Shown piece by piece: positions 1 to 8,914 of a stretch of DNA of 25,644 bases (position 1 is the stretch's first letter; the number at the start of each line of letters is the position of its first letter). Made by a program: the position numbers and the translations under genes. The notes beneath the pieces are model-generated. The model was not told the origin of the DNA and made no database searches. It worked only from the letters and a program-made list of their open reading frames with translations. This DNA is from an uncultured Burkholderiales bacterium (GTDB taxonomy: Bacteria; Pseudomonadota; Gammaproteobacteria; Burkholderiales; Burkholderiaceae_D), in the NCBI GenBank assembly GCA_937872165.1, contig CALMOR010000037.1, positions 346 to 25,989 of the forward strand, in the 5' to 3' direction.

Positions 1-1
1 G

Positions 2-358
2 GACCGGCTGTCGGTGCTCTTCCAGATCGGCGCGCTGCTGCTCGCCAATACGACGGATCCCTCGGCCGTCTGGCATCGCATCGAGATCCCGGTGGCCGGC
101 GTGCGCGGGGACGTCGAGACCTGGACCTTCGAAGGCCGCGGCAGCGAGCCGGTCGAGACGGGAGCCGGCACGCTCGCCGCCGCGCACCTGCAACGCATCG
201 TGCGACCGAACACGAGGGATCAGGCGATCGACGTGTGGGTCGCCGCGCAGGACGGCGGCTATCCGGCTCGCGTGCTCTACACCGAGACCAACGGCAGCAC
301 GATCGACATGACGCTGAGGAGCATCGGCGCGGTCCACGAGACCGCGCCGACGCCTTGA
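2..358 (+). CDS. DUF3108 domain protein, C-terminal part (5' end outside window)
   Basis: The reading frame is open from base 2 and ends at TGA 356-358, so only the last 118 codons are present and the start lies outside the window. The visible part begins DRLSVLFQIGALL and continues with short alternating beta-type segments (IEIPVAG, ETWTFEGRG, IDVWVAAQDGGYPARVLY), the pattern of the C-terminal half of the DUF3108 family. That family consists of secreted or periplasmic beta-rich proteins of unknown function, common in betaproteobacteria. The GTG at 14 is an internal valine codon, not a start. The gene converges on the oxidoreductase gene with 15 bases between the stops and no visible terminator. 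Family assignment is from pattern recognition only. Confidence 0.7.
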   Translation, partial: DRLSVLFQIGALLLANTTDPSAVWHRIEIPVAGVRGDVETWTFEGRGSEPVETGAGTLAAAHLQRIVRPNTRDQAIDVWVAAQDGGYPARVLYTETNGSTIDMTLRSIGAVHETAPTP

Positions 359-373
359 GCCGAAGCGGCGACG

Positions 374-3300
374 TCAGGCCGCGCGAGCGCGGGAGAGCTC
401 CTTCACCGGCGCCTTGAAGGTCGACACCAGCGCCTCGCGTCGCGCGCCGGCCTTGACCATGTTCGCTTCCTTGACATGGCCGTACCCGCGGATCTCCTCG
501 GGGACGCTCGCGACGGCGACGGCCGCGTCGAGGTTCGACGCGTCGAGCTTCGCCAGCATCATCGCGATCGTCGACTCGTATTCGGCGATCAGCGCCCGCT
601 CGGCCTTGCGCTCCTCGGTGCGGCCGAACACGTCGAAGGCCGTCCCGCGCAGCCCCTTCATCTTCGCGAGGACGCCGAACGCCTTCATCATCCACGGGCC
701 GTACTGCCGCTTGACGAGATGGCCCTTGTCGTCGCGCTTCGAGAACATCGGGGGTGCCAGGTTGAACTTGACGCGGACCGGTCCGTTCTTCTCGTCGGCC
801 TCGAACTGCGCGTCGATCTTCTCCATGAAGGCCGGGTCGGTGTAGAGACGCGCGACCTCGTACTCGTCCTTGTACGCGAGCAGCTTGAAGTAATAGCGGG
901 CAACCGCCTGCGTCAGCGGCAGCTTCGGCATCGCGCCGCTTCCGGAGGTGATCCGCATCTCGACGTCGCGCACCTTGTCGACCAGCGACACGTAGCGCGC
1001 CGCATAGGCCTGGTTCTGGTAGCCGACGAGGAACTCGACGCGGCGCGCGATCGTCTCGTCGAGGCTGCTCGAGAGCTTCTTCGATCCGTCGCGCCGCAGT
1101 TCGACGACCTCGGCCGGGAACGCGACCCGCTCGACGGCCGCGCGGTCGTGGGCCGCACGGCGACCCCACGTGAAGGCCTTCTTGTTCGCGTCGACCGAGA
1201 CGGCGTTGAGTTCGATCGCGCGGATCAGCGCGTGCTCGGTCAACGGCACCCAGCCCTTCTGCCACGCATAGCCGAGCATGAACGGATTGGTGTAGAGCGC
1301 ATCGCCCATCAACGCAACCGTGAGGCGGTTCGCGTCGATCAGGTCGCAGTGGTCTTCGTTGCCGGGACGATCGGCGCCGAGCGCGTGCACGATCTCGGTC
1401 GCGAGGTCGGACCCCGGGAATTGCCAGTCGGGATTGCGCACGAACTCGGCCGTCGGCACGTCGGCCGTATTGACGACCGCGCGCGTCTTGCCGGCCTGCA
1501 TCTTCGAGATCGCCTCCGCGTTGCCGGTCACGATCAGCTCGCAACCGAGCACGAGGTCGGCCTCGCCGGTCGCGATGCGGGTCGCCTGCAGCAGCTCGGG
1601 CGTCGCCGCGATCTGCACGTGCGACGCGACCTCGCCGCCCTTCTGCGCGAGCCCGGCCATGTCGAGCACCGACACGCCCTTGCCCTCGAGGTGGCCGGCC
1701 ATGCCGAGCAGCTGGCCGATCGTGACGACGCCGGTACCGCCCACGCCCATGACCAGCACCCCGTAGGGCGTGGTGACCTGCGGGATCGTCGGGGCCGGGA
1801 GATCGAACAGGCGGTCGATCTCCTCGCCGGCGGTGGCGCTGCCCTTGCCCTTCTTCACGCGGCCGCCCTCGACCGTGACGAAGCTCGGGCAGAAGCCCTT
1901 GACGCAGCTGAAGTCCTTGTTGCACGACGACTGGTTGATGATGCGCTTGCGGCCGAACTCGGTCTCGAGCGGCTCGACCGACAGGCAGTTCGACTGCACC
2001 GAGCAGTCGCCGCAGCCTTCGCAGACGAGGTCGTTGATGAAGACGCGCTTGGCCGGGTCCGGGAAGAGCGGCTTGCCGTCGACGATCTTCTTCCGGCGAC
2101 GCCGCTTCTCGGACGCGCAGGTCTGGTCGTAGATCAGGATCGTCGTGCCCTCGATCTCGCGCAGCTCGCGCTGCAGGCGGTCGAGCTCGTCGCGATGATG
2201 GACCGTGACGCCGTGCGCGAGATGGTTGTCGTGCATCGGGCCGAGCGTCTTCGACTTCCGGCCGGTCGCGATCGCGGTCGAGCCTTCCTCGTTCTGGATC
2301 ACGCGCTGCGACGCGTCCCAGTGGCCCTGGTACTTCTCGGGCTCGTCGGTGACGACGATGATCTTCTTCGCGCCTTCGGCCGCCATCTGCCGCGTGATCT
2401 GCGGCACGGTCAGCGAACCGTCGGTGGCCTGGCCACCGGTCATCGCGACCGCGTCGTTGAAGAGGATCTTGTAGGTGATGTTGACCTTGGCCGCGATCGA
2501 CGCTCGGATCGCGAGGATGCCGCTGTGGAAGTAGGTGCCGTCGCCGAGATTCGTGAAGATGTGCTTCTCGTTCGTGAACGGGGCCTGCCCGATCCACGGC
2601 GTGCCTTCGCCGCCCATCTGCGTGAAGGTCTCGGTGCGACGATCCGGCATCCACACGGTCATGTAGTGGCAGCCGATGCCGGCCACCGCGCGCGAGCCCT
2701 CCGGCACGCGGGTCGACGTGTTGTGCGGACAGCCCGAGCAGAAGAAGGGCTTCCGTTCGGTGACCACGCGCGGCAACGCCAGCGCGGTCTCCTTGGCATG
2801 GATGATCGCGAGCCGCGCGTCGATGCGCGCGCGCACGTCCGACGGCAGCTCGAAGTTGGCGAGCCGGCTCGCGATCGCCTTCGCGATCTTCGCGGGCGAC
2901 AGCTCGTACTTCGCCGGCAGCAGCCAGTTGCCCTGGGGGATGGCCCACTCGCCGCCCTGCTTGTCGTCGAACTTGCCGAAGACGCGCGGCCGGGCGTGCT
3001 CGCTGAAGTTGTACAGCTCCTCCTTCAACTGGTACTCGATCATCTGGCGCTTCTCTTCGACGACCAGGATTTCCTGCAAGCCGGTCGCGAACTCGCGCAC
3101 GTGGTAGGCGTCGAGCGGCCACACGACGCCGACCTTGAAGAGACGGATGCCGAGCTGCGCGCACTCGGCCTCGCCGAGGCCGAGGTCCATCAGGGCCTGG
3201 CGCGTGTCGAGATAGGCCTTGCCGCTGGCCATGATGCCGAAGCGGGCGTGCGGCGAATCCCACACCGTATGGTTGAGCTTGTTGGCGCGCACATAGGCCA

Positions 3301-4117
3301 GCGCCGCGTAGAACTTGAAGTCCATCAGCCGCGCTTCCTGCTCGAGCGGCGAGTCGGGCCAGCGGATGTTGAGGCCGCCGGGCGGCAGGACGAAGTCCTC
3401 GGGCAGCTTGATGTCGACGCGATCGGGATCGACGATCACCGAGGCCGAAGCCTCGACGACGTCGGTCACGACCTTGAAGCCGCACCACAGTCCCGAGTAG
3501 CGGCTCATCGCGTAGGCGTGCAGACCGAGGTCGAGGTACTCCTGGACCGTCGCCGGGAAGAAGACCGGGATGCCGCAGGCCTTCAGGATGTGATCGGACT
3601 GATGCGGGAAGGTCGACGACTTGGCCGAGTGATCGTCGCCCGCCAGGACCAGCACGCCGCCGTGCCGCGACGTACCCGCCGCGTTGGCGTGCTTCAGAAC
3701 GTCGGCGCTGCGATCGACGCCGGGCCCCTTGCCGTACCACATCGCGAAGACGCCGTCGTACTTGGCCTGCGGCGTCATGTTGACCTGCTGCGAGCCCCAC
3801 ACCGACGTCGCCGCGATGTCCTCGTTGAGACCGGGCTGGAACGCGATGTGATGCTGCTCGAGATGCTTCCTGGCCTTCCACAGCGTCTGGTCGACGGCAC
3901 CGAGCGGCGAGCCGCGGTAGCCGGACACGAAGCCCGCCGTGTTGAGGCCGGCCTTCGTGTCGCGCTCGTGCTGAAGCATCAGCAGACGGACCAGCGCCTG
4001 CGTGCCGTTCATGTAGGCCCGGCCCTTGTCGAGCGTGTACTTGTCGTCGAGCGCGACGCGGCCGAGCGCGTCGTGCAGTTCGGGGCTCAGGTGCTGGGGG
4101 GCGACGGGCGCGTTCAT
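374..4117 (-). CDS. Fused indolepyruvate-type 2-oxoacid:ferredoxin oxidoreductase
   Basis: The 1247-residue single chain joins the alpha and beta/gamma-like parts of indolepyruvate ferredoxin oxidoreductase, a cytoplasmic thiamine-diphosphate enzyme that oxidatively decarboxylates aryl or branched 2-oxo acids to acyl-CoA. Visible landmarks are GYRGSPLG (66-73), CSGCPHN (460-466), the thiamine-diphosphate loop GDGTYFHSG with NDAVAMTGGQ (525-563), and a cysteine-rich stretch (C699, C702, C705, C711, then C732, C738, C743) that probably holds Fe-S clusters. The gamma-type domain begins near GVGGTGV (791-797). Bacterial fused members are usually about 1150-1200 residues, so this one is complete and slightly long. 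ATG 4117 is supported by GAGG seven bases upstream. The electron acceptor is not encoded nearby. The family call is secure; the exact substrate is not. Confidence 0.93.
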   Translation of the reverse strand: MNAPVAPQHLSPELHDALGRVALDDKYTLDKGRAYMNGTQALVRLLMLQHERDTKAGLNTAGFVSGYRGSPLGAVDQTLWKARKHLEQHHIAFQPGLNEDIAATSVWGSQQVNMTPQAKYDGVFAMWYGKGPGVDRSADVLKHANAAGTSRHGGVLVLAGDDHSAKSSTFPHQSDHILKACGIPVFFPATVQEYLDLGLHAYAMSRYSGLWCGFKVVTDVVEASASVIVDPDRVDIKLPEDFVLPPGGLNIRWPDSPLEQEARLMDFKFYAALAYVRANKLNHTVWDSPHARFGIMASGKAYLDTRQALMDLGLGEAECAQLGIRLFKVGVVWPLDAYHVREFATGLQEILVVEEKRQMIEYQLKEELYNFSEHARPRVFGKFDDKQGGEWAIPQGNWLLPAKYELSPAKIAKAIASRLANFELPSDVRARIDARLAIIHAKETALALPRVVTERKPFFCSGCPHNTSTRVPEGSRAVAGIGCHYMTVWMPDRRTETFTQMGGEGTPWIGQAPFTNEKHIFTNLGDGTYFHSGILAIRASIAAKVNITYKILFNDAVAMTGGQATDGSLTVPQITRQMAAEGAKKIIVVTDEPEKYQGHWDASQRVIQNEEGSTAIATGRKSKTLGPMHDNHLAHGVTVHHRDELDRLQRELREIEGTTILIYDQTCASEKRRRRKKIVDGKPLFPDPAKRVFINDLVCEGCGDCSVQSNCLSVEPLETEFGRKRIINQSSCNKDFSCVKGFCPSFVTVEGGRVKKGKGSATAGEEIDRLFDLPAPTIPQVTTPYGVLVMGVGGTGVVTIGQLLGMAGHLEGKGVSVLDMAGLAQKGGEVASHVQIAATPELLQATRIATGEADLVLGCELIVTGNAEAISKMQAGKTRAVVNTADVPTAEFVRNPDWQFPGSDLATEIVHALGADRPGNEDHCDLIDANRLTVALMGDALYTNPFMLGYAWQKGWVPLTEHALIRAIELNAVSVDANKKAFTWGRRAAHDRAAVERVAFPAEVVELRRDGSKKLSSSLDETIARRVEFLVGYQNQAYAARYVSLVDKVRDVEMRITSGSGAMPKLPLTQAVARYYFKLLAYKDEYEVARLYTDPAFMEKIDAQFEADEKNGPVRVKFNLAPPMFSKRDDKGHLVKRQYGPWMMKAFGVLAKMKGLRGTAFDVFGRTEERKAERALIAEYESTIAMMLAKLDASNLDAAVAVASVPEEIRGYGHVKEANMVKAGARREALVSTFKAPVKELSRARAA

Positions 4118-4324
4118 CCGGTGTCCTCAAAAATCGTGTTTTCGGGAGAGCGGGACGCGCGCCTGGGAAATGCCGCATCCTGCTGCAACGACTCGCTGTC
4201 TTGTGAACCCGAGCCGTCGATGAAGGTACGCGAGGGGAGGTCACGCGCACGGGTCGATCCGCGAACCGGACCGGGACGCGAAGTTAGCAGAAAGCGCCTG
4301 CCCCTTCAATCGTTTCGACGCGCA

Positions 4325-5280
4325 TCAATACGTGTAGCGGGCGGTCAGGCCGAGCGTGCGCGGCGTGATGCGGTGCTCGCCTTCCGCATCGAAGGGGGTC
4401 GAGGCCAGCGCGCGGAGCACGCCGCCGCTGTCGGTCAGGTTCTTCGCATAGAACGACACCTCGAGCGGTCCGTGCCGCGCACCGACCCGCGCGTCGACGA
4501 CGTCGTACCAGTCCATCGGCCGGTAACGGCTCGGCAGCGAACTGAAGTCGGTCGTCCGCCGACCGACGTGCTGATAGGCCGCCCACGCGAAGCCGTTCGC
4601 GCCGGGCGCGACCGGGAAGCGGTACTCGCCGCTGGCACTGACCGACGGCTTCGGGAAGAGGCTCGCGTCGACCGTCACGCGTCCGCCGAGCAGCGTCGCC
4701 TTGCTGCCGAGCTCGTAGTTCCACAGGCTGTCGGGGTTGTAGGTGCTCGACGGCACCGACAGGCGTCGGCCGCGAGCTCGCTCGCGCAGAGGTCGAGCGG
4801 AATGATCTGGTTGATGCCGCCGAAACGGAAGCCCTTCGCCGCCTGCACGTGGAGCAACTCGTCCTCGTCGTAGCGATAGGTCGCGTCGAACTTCGGCGTC
4901 GATCCGTTGGTGGTGGCCTTGCGCTGGCCGGTCGTCGTGGGCCCGCCGTCGAAGAAGCCCGACGAATAGAGGAAGGAGTCCTCGACCCGGTGGAAGCCGC
5001 GTTGCCCGGCCGTGAACGAGAAGGGGCCGAGCGTGTACGTCGCCTCGCCGAAGATCGCGCTCTGCGTCACGTCGACGTCGTCGTAGCCGTAGAAGGGGTC
5101 GTCGGGCGGCGCACCGAACAGCGCCGAGGCGAACATCGGCAGCTCCGCATCGAAGCCCGGCACCGGAATTGGTTGACCTAGTCGCGCCTGCGCCGATTGA
5201 AGTACACGCCGACGAGCCACTTGAACGGTCCGCCGTCCTTCGACGCGAGACGGATCTCGTGCGTGGAATCCTTCAGATGG
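4325..5280 (-). pseudogene. TonB-dependent receptor remnant, N-terminus lost, two frameshifts
   Basis: Three successive minus-strand frames together read like the C-terminal beta-barrel of an outer-membrane TonB-dependent receptor. Frame one carries EIRLASKDGGPFKWLVGVYF (about 5190-5265) and hits TAG after FNRRRRD. Frame two runs from QPIPVPGFDAELPMF to PLDLCASELAADA (about 5165-4770). Frame three runs from PSSTYNPDSLWNYELGSK to the terminal LGLTARYTY and TGA at 4325. Each join (near 5180 and near 4765) is explained by one missing base. About 316 codons remain of a family that usually has 650-850. The signal peptide, plug and first strands are absent, and sequence beyond about 5280 no longer looks like a receptor. 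Full-length expression is impossible as written. The substrate cannot be told. Confidence 0.78.
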
Positions 5281-5355
5281 GATGGCGAACAGCGCCAGAT
5301 CCCTTTAAAGAAGAACGAAACGTCCGTAACGGCGTCGCGGAAAAATGGACTGCAG

Positions 5356-5370
5356 TCGCGAAAAACGCGA
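5356..5370. promoter_or_regulatory. Small inverted repeat upstream of the MFS gene
   Basis: TCGCG-AAAAA-CGCGA is a perfect five-base inverted repeat with an A5 spacer. It lies 58-72 bases before the transporter start, in the most A-rich part of the 5281-5428 leader. A related GTCGCGGAAAAA lies just upstream, ending at about 5345. It could be a regulator site for the transporter, but five-base arms are short in such GC-rich DNA. No convincing -35/-10 pair was found here. Confidence 0.22.
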
Positions 5371-5428
5371 AAGGTCGCAGTCGACGCCTGTGCGACCATC
5401 GCGCCTCGGACAAAAAACAGGAGACGAA

Positions 5429-6760
5429 ATGTCGACCACCGCATCCGCTCCATCGAGGCCTGCCGATGGAGCGCAGGCCGCCGCGCCGTCCAAGTTGGGC
5501 GCCATCCTTCGCGTCACGAGCGGCAACTTCCTCGAGCAGTTCGACTTCTTCCTGTTCGGCTTCTACGCGTCGGACATCGGCAAGACCTTCTTCCCCGCGA
5601 GCAGCGAGTTCGCGACGCTGATGCTGACGTTCGCGGTGTTCGGCGCGGGCTTCCTGATGCGGCCGCTCGGCGCGATCGTTCTCGGCGCCTACATCGACAC
5701 GGCCGGCCGGCGCAAAGGCCTCATCGTGACGCTCGCGTTGATGGCGAGCGGCACCATCCTCATCGCCTTCGTGCCCGGCTACGCGACCCTCGGCCTCCTG
5801 GCGCCGTTCCTCGTCCTGGTCGGTCGCCTGCTGCAGGGCTTCTCGGCGGGTGCCGAACTCGGCGGCGTCTCGGTCTACCTGGCCGAGATCGCGACGCCCG
5901 GCAGGAAGGGCTTCTACGTCAGCTGGCAGTCGGCGAGCCAGCAGGTCTCGATCGTGGTCGCGGCCGCGCTCGGCTTCGCGGTCCGCGCCTACCTGACGTC
6001 GGACCAGATCGACGCGTGGGGCTGGCGCATCCCGTTCTTCGTCGGCTGCCTCACGGTGCCGGTGATCTTCTTCCTGCGCCGCACGCTCGAGGAGACCGAC
6101 GAGTTCAAGGCCCGCACGCATCATCCGAAGGCGAAGGAAGTGCTGCGCTCGATGGTGACCAACTGGCAGGTCGTCGTCGCCGGGATGCTGATGGTGGCGA
6201 TGACGACGACCGCGTTCTACCTGATCACGGTCTACACGCCGACCTTCGGCAAGACCGTGCTCCACCTCACGTCGCGCGACGCGCTCATCGTCACGTTCTG
6301 CGTCGGCGTCTCGAACTTCATCTGGCTGCCGATCGGCGGCACTTTGTCGGACCGCATCGGCCGCAAGCCCATCCTCGTCGCGACGACGGTGCTGACCATC
6401 CTGCTGTCGTATCCGATGATGTCGTGGCTCGCGTCGGCGCCGAGCTTCCTGCGCATGCTCGAGGTCGAGCTCGTGCTGTCGGCGCTCTACGGCCTCTACA
6501 ACGGCGCGATGGTCGTCGGGCTCACCGAGGTGATGCCGGTGGAGGTCCGCGTCGTCGGCTTCTCGCTCGCCTACAGTCTCGCCACGGCGCTCTTCGGCGG
6601 CTTGACGCCGGTCATCTCGACCTACCTGATCTACCGGCTCGACGACAAGGCCGCGCCGGGCATCTGGCTGACGATCGCGGCCGTCTGCGGCCTCGCTGCG
6701 ACCCTGGTCCTGTTCCACAAGACGTCCGTCGAGCGGCGTACTGCATCGCTCGCGCACTGA
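5429..6760 (+). CDS. MFS transporter, metabolite:H+ symporter (MHS) type, citrate/tricarballylate-like
   Basis: The 443-residue inner-membrane carrier belongs to the MHS branch of the major facilitator superfamily, whose members import di- or tricarboxylates with protons. Evidence is the opening GNFLEQFDFFLFGFYAS (32-48) typical of citrate/tricarballylate symporters, the loop D90-TAGRRKG, GRLLQGFSAGAELGG (132-146), and the second-half loop SDRIGRKP (307-314). About twelve hydrophobic segments are visible. ATG 5429 is preferred over 5345 because AGGAGA lies four bases upstream of it and the family homology begins soon after. The 3' end converges on the thioredoxin-like gene. The broken receptor behind it may once have served uptake of the same class of substrate, which is inference. 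The substrate is not proven. Confidence 0.9.
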   Translation: MSTTASAPSRPADGAQAAAPSKLGAILRVTSGNFLEQFDFFLFGFYASDIGKTFFPASSEFATLMLTFAVFGAGFLMRPLGAIVLGAYIDTAGRRKGLIVTLALMASGTILIAFVPGYATLGLLAPFLVLVGRLLQGFSAGAELGGVSVYLAEIATPGRKGFYVSWQSASQQVSIVVAAALGFAVRAYLTSDQIDAWGWRIPFFVGCLTVPVIFFLRRTLEETDEFKARTHHPKAKEVLRSMVTNWQVVVAGMLMVAMTTTAFYLITVYTPTFGKTVLHLTSRDALIVTFCVGVSNFIWLPIGGTLSDRIGRKPILVATTVLTILLSYPMMSWLASAPSFLRMLEVELVLSALYGLYNGAMVVGLTEVMPVEVRVVGFSLAYSLATALFGGLTPVISTYLIYRLDDKAAPGIWLTIAAVCGLAATLVLFHKTSVERRTASLAH

Positions 6761-6772
6761 ACGGCGGCGCGC

Positions 6773-7374
6773 TCACGCGTGAAAGCGCGAACGTCGCGGC
6801 CGGACGATCGGCCCACTGGCGACCGGGCCCGGGAGCCGACCGGTCGGTCGGCCCTGTCCCCGAAGAAGGCGTGGATGCCGTCGGCACCCAGATGCCGCGC
6901 GTCGGCGAGTTCGCCGGCGCGGGTCCGGTAGACCACCTCGTCGGCGGGCGTGACGACGACGACCGACGGGATGCCTTTCCTGATCGGCTCGCCGTACAAC
7001 TTCACGAAGTCGAGATTCCTGTCGAAGCGCCCGACGTCGACCTCGACGACTTCGTAGCGCTCTTCGACCCGCGATTCGGTCCGGCCGCCGGCATGGAACT
7101 CGCGGTCGAGCGCGCGGCAGTCGGGGCACCGGTTGGCGCCGAACACGACGAGCACCCGCTTGTCCCCCCGGCGCGCCTTTCAACGCGGCCTGCAGTCGCG
7201 ATGCGGGTCGGCCGACTCGTCGTACGGCATCGCGTGCCGTGTCGGGACCGACGAGACTGCGGTCTGCGCCTTCGCCTGCCACGCGGCCACCGTCGTCACG
7301 ACGGCGCACGCTGCGGCGAGGCCGATCATGATCCAGCGCGACGGGCCGGCTTTCGCATCGTTCGACGGCTTCAT
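6773..7374 (-). pseudogene. Periplasmic thioredoxin-like gene, frameshifted
   Basis: ATG 7374 opens MKPSNDAKAGPSRW followed by a membrane or signal segment (IMIGLAAACAVVTTVAAW) and AMPYDESADPHRD, then stops at TGA 7180-7182. The next segment is in the same family but needs two corrections. One missing C after GAC (about 7195) would give DLQAAL, and one extra A (about 7177) must be removed to give KARRGDKRVLVVFGANRC. It then continues as PDCRALDREF, FDRNLDFVKLYGEPIRKGIP and GELADARHLG. The order matches thioredoxin-family proteins of about 150 residues with a GANWC-xx-C motif. Here the tryptophan is Arg and the redox pair is CPDC. Homology ends near 6856, yet the present frame runs on to 6631 into the MFS gene; another frame stops at 6773. 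The gene start overlaps the symporter stop as ATGA. Confidence 0.68.
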
Positions 7375-8861
7375 GACTTCCCTCCGTGGGCCTCGCCCGC
7401 ATCGAGCACGCGCTCGGCGGTCGCTTCGATCTCGCGGACCTGTCCCATCGCCGGCACCAGCGAGCCGACGACCATGCCGGTCAGGCTCATGATCAGGCCG
7501 AGCAGCTGCGGCGGCAGCGGTGCGTCCGGATTGGTGACCTCCATGCCGATCCACGACACGAGACCGAGACCGATCGACAGCATCGCACCCTGGGTGTTGG
7601 CGCGCTTCCAGTAGAGCCCGAACACGAGCGGCACGAACGCCACGACCAGCGTGACCTTGTACGCGTTTTCGACCATCGAATAGATCGGCAGGTCGGAGCC
7701 GACCGAGTAGACGGTGACGAGGATCGTGAAGCAGAAGACCACGATGCGCATCGTGCGCAGCAGGTTGGCGTCCGTCACGTTGCTGAAGGCCGGCTTGAGG
7801 ATGTTCTCGGCGAAGGTCACCGACGGCGCGAGCAGCGTCGCGGACGCGCAGCTCTTGATGGCCGACAGCAACGCGCCGAAGAACATCACCTGCGCGAAGA
7901 ACGGCGCATGCCCGAGGATCAGCTGCGGCAGGATCTGCTGACTCGCGCGCTTCTCGTCGCTCGCGAGCAGCGGCTCGACCATCGCGGGGTCGATCAGCGT
8001 GGCCGCGTACGCGAGGAACATCGGGATGAACGCGAAGAAGAAGTACATGACGCCGCCCAGCACCGAGGCGCGTCCCGCGGTCTTCTCGTCCCTGGCCGAC
8101 GCCACCCGCTGGAAGACGTCCTGCTGCGGGACGGACCCGAGCATCAACGTGATGAGGGCGCCGAAGAAGCCGAGCAGCGACACGAGGTTCCAGCCCGGCC
8201 AGAAGCCGGAGAACTTGCCCGCGTCGATCGCGTGCCGGACCACGCTGCCGACGCCGCCCGCCTGACCGCTGACCTCGGCGCCGATGTACAGCATGCCGAC
8301 GACGATGACGATCATCTGGATGAAGTCGGTGATGGCGACCGACCACATGCCGCCGTAGATCGTGTAGATCATCACCGTCGACGCGCCGATGACCTTGCCC
8401 CAGGTCTCGGTGATGGCGCCGCCCGAAACGACGTTGAACACGAGGCCGAGCGCCGAGATCTGCGCGCCGACCCAGCCGAGGTACGAGACGACGATCGCGA
8501 GCGAGGTCAGCACTTCGACGAGGCGGCCGTACTTGTTGCGATAGAAGTCGCCGATCGTCAGCAGGTTCATGCGGTACAGCGGACGCGCGAAGAAGAGGCC
8601 GACGATGATCAGGCAGAGCGCCGCGTCGAACGGTGCGGCGACGACGCGGGCGAGGCCGGCCTTGAGGAAGGTGGCCGGGATGCCGAGCACGGTCTCGGAC
8701 CCGAACCAGGTCGCGAACACGGTCGCCACGACGACGTACATCGGCAGCGAGCGGCCGGCGTTCGCGTAGCCGCTCGAGTCCTTCACGAACCTGCCCGCGT
8801 AGAGGCCGATGCCGACCGAGATCACCCAATAGATGATGACGAACCAGAAGAGATTGCTCAT
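7371..8861 (-). CDS. Sodium:solute symporter (SSS family)
   Basis: The 496-residue integral membrane protein belongs to the PutP/SSS family of Na+-coupled transporters with about thirteen transmembrane segments. It shows the N-terminal FWFVIIYWVISVGIGLYAG helix, FATWFGSETVLGIPATF in the substrate/sodium region, TIYGGMWSVAITDFIQ, and the family landmark SVPQQDVFQRV. ATG 8861 is chosen rather than 8903 because it begins directly at the first helix, while the extra 14 residues are polar and a TATAAT lies just upstream of 8903. A Shine-Dalgarno sequence is weak (AAGGG). The stop overlaps the next start by four bases (ATGA), so the thioredoxin-like gene would be translationally coupled to it. Substrate is unknown; proline, acetate, pantothenate and other families share this fold. 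Confidence 0.9.
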   Translation of the reverse strand: MSNLFWFVIIYWVISVGIGLYAGRFVKDSSGYANAGRSLPMYVVVATVFATWFGSETVLGIPATFLKAGLARVVAAPFDAALCLIIVGLFFARPLYRMNLLTIGDFYRNKYGRLVEVLTSLAIVVSYLGWVGAQISALGLVFNVVSGGAITETWGKVIGASTVMIYTIYGGMWSVAITDFIQMIVIVVGMLYIGAEVSGQAGGVGSVVRHAIDAGKFSGFWPGWNLVSLLGFFGALITLMLGSVPQQDVFQRVASARDEKTAGRASVLGGVMYFFFAFIPMFLAYAATLIDPAMVEPLLASDEKRASQQILPQLILGHAPFFAQVMFFGALLSAIKSCASATLLAPSVTFAENILKPAFSNVTDANLLRTMRIVVFCFTILVTVYSVGSDLPIYSMVENAYKVTLVVAFVPLVFGLYWKRANTQGAMLSIGLGLVSWIGMEVTNPDAPLPPQLLGLIMSLTGMVVGSLVPAMGQVREIEATAERVLDAGEAHGGKS

Positions 8862-8914
8862 GCGCCCTTGCCCGCCGAAGGAGGAGGCCGATCGCCTCGC
8901 CATGCCCGGCGGAA

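Noticed and set aside
476..4873. 1465-codon open frame on the plus strand opposite the ferredoxin oxidoreductase
   Set aside because: It is antisense to a well-identified gene. Its translation is dominated by Arg, Asp, Val, Leu, Ala and His with no motifs, as expected when high-GC codons are read backwards.
7160..7200. Programmed frameshifting to explain the thioredoxin-like gene
   Set aside because: Two opposite shifts would be needed within about 20 bases and there is no slippery heptamer or downstream pseudoknot that I can see.
5197..7614. 805-codon plus-strand frame covering the MFS gene and thioredoxin-like gene
   Set aside because: It crosses two genes of opposite strands and has no recognisable domain; the MFS frame has clear transporter motifs.
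8862..8903. Longer symporter start at ATG 8903
   Set aside because: The 14 added residues are polar and arginine-rich, absent from the family pattern, and the transcript predicted from TATAAT would begin near that ATG.
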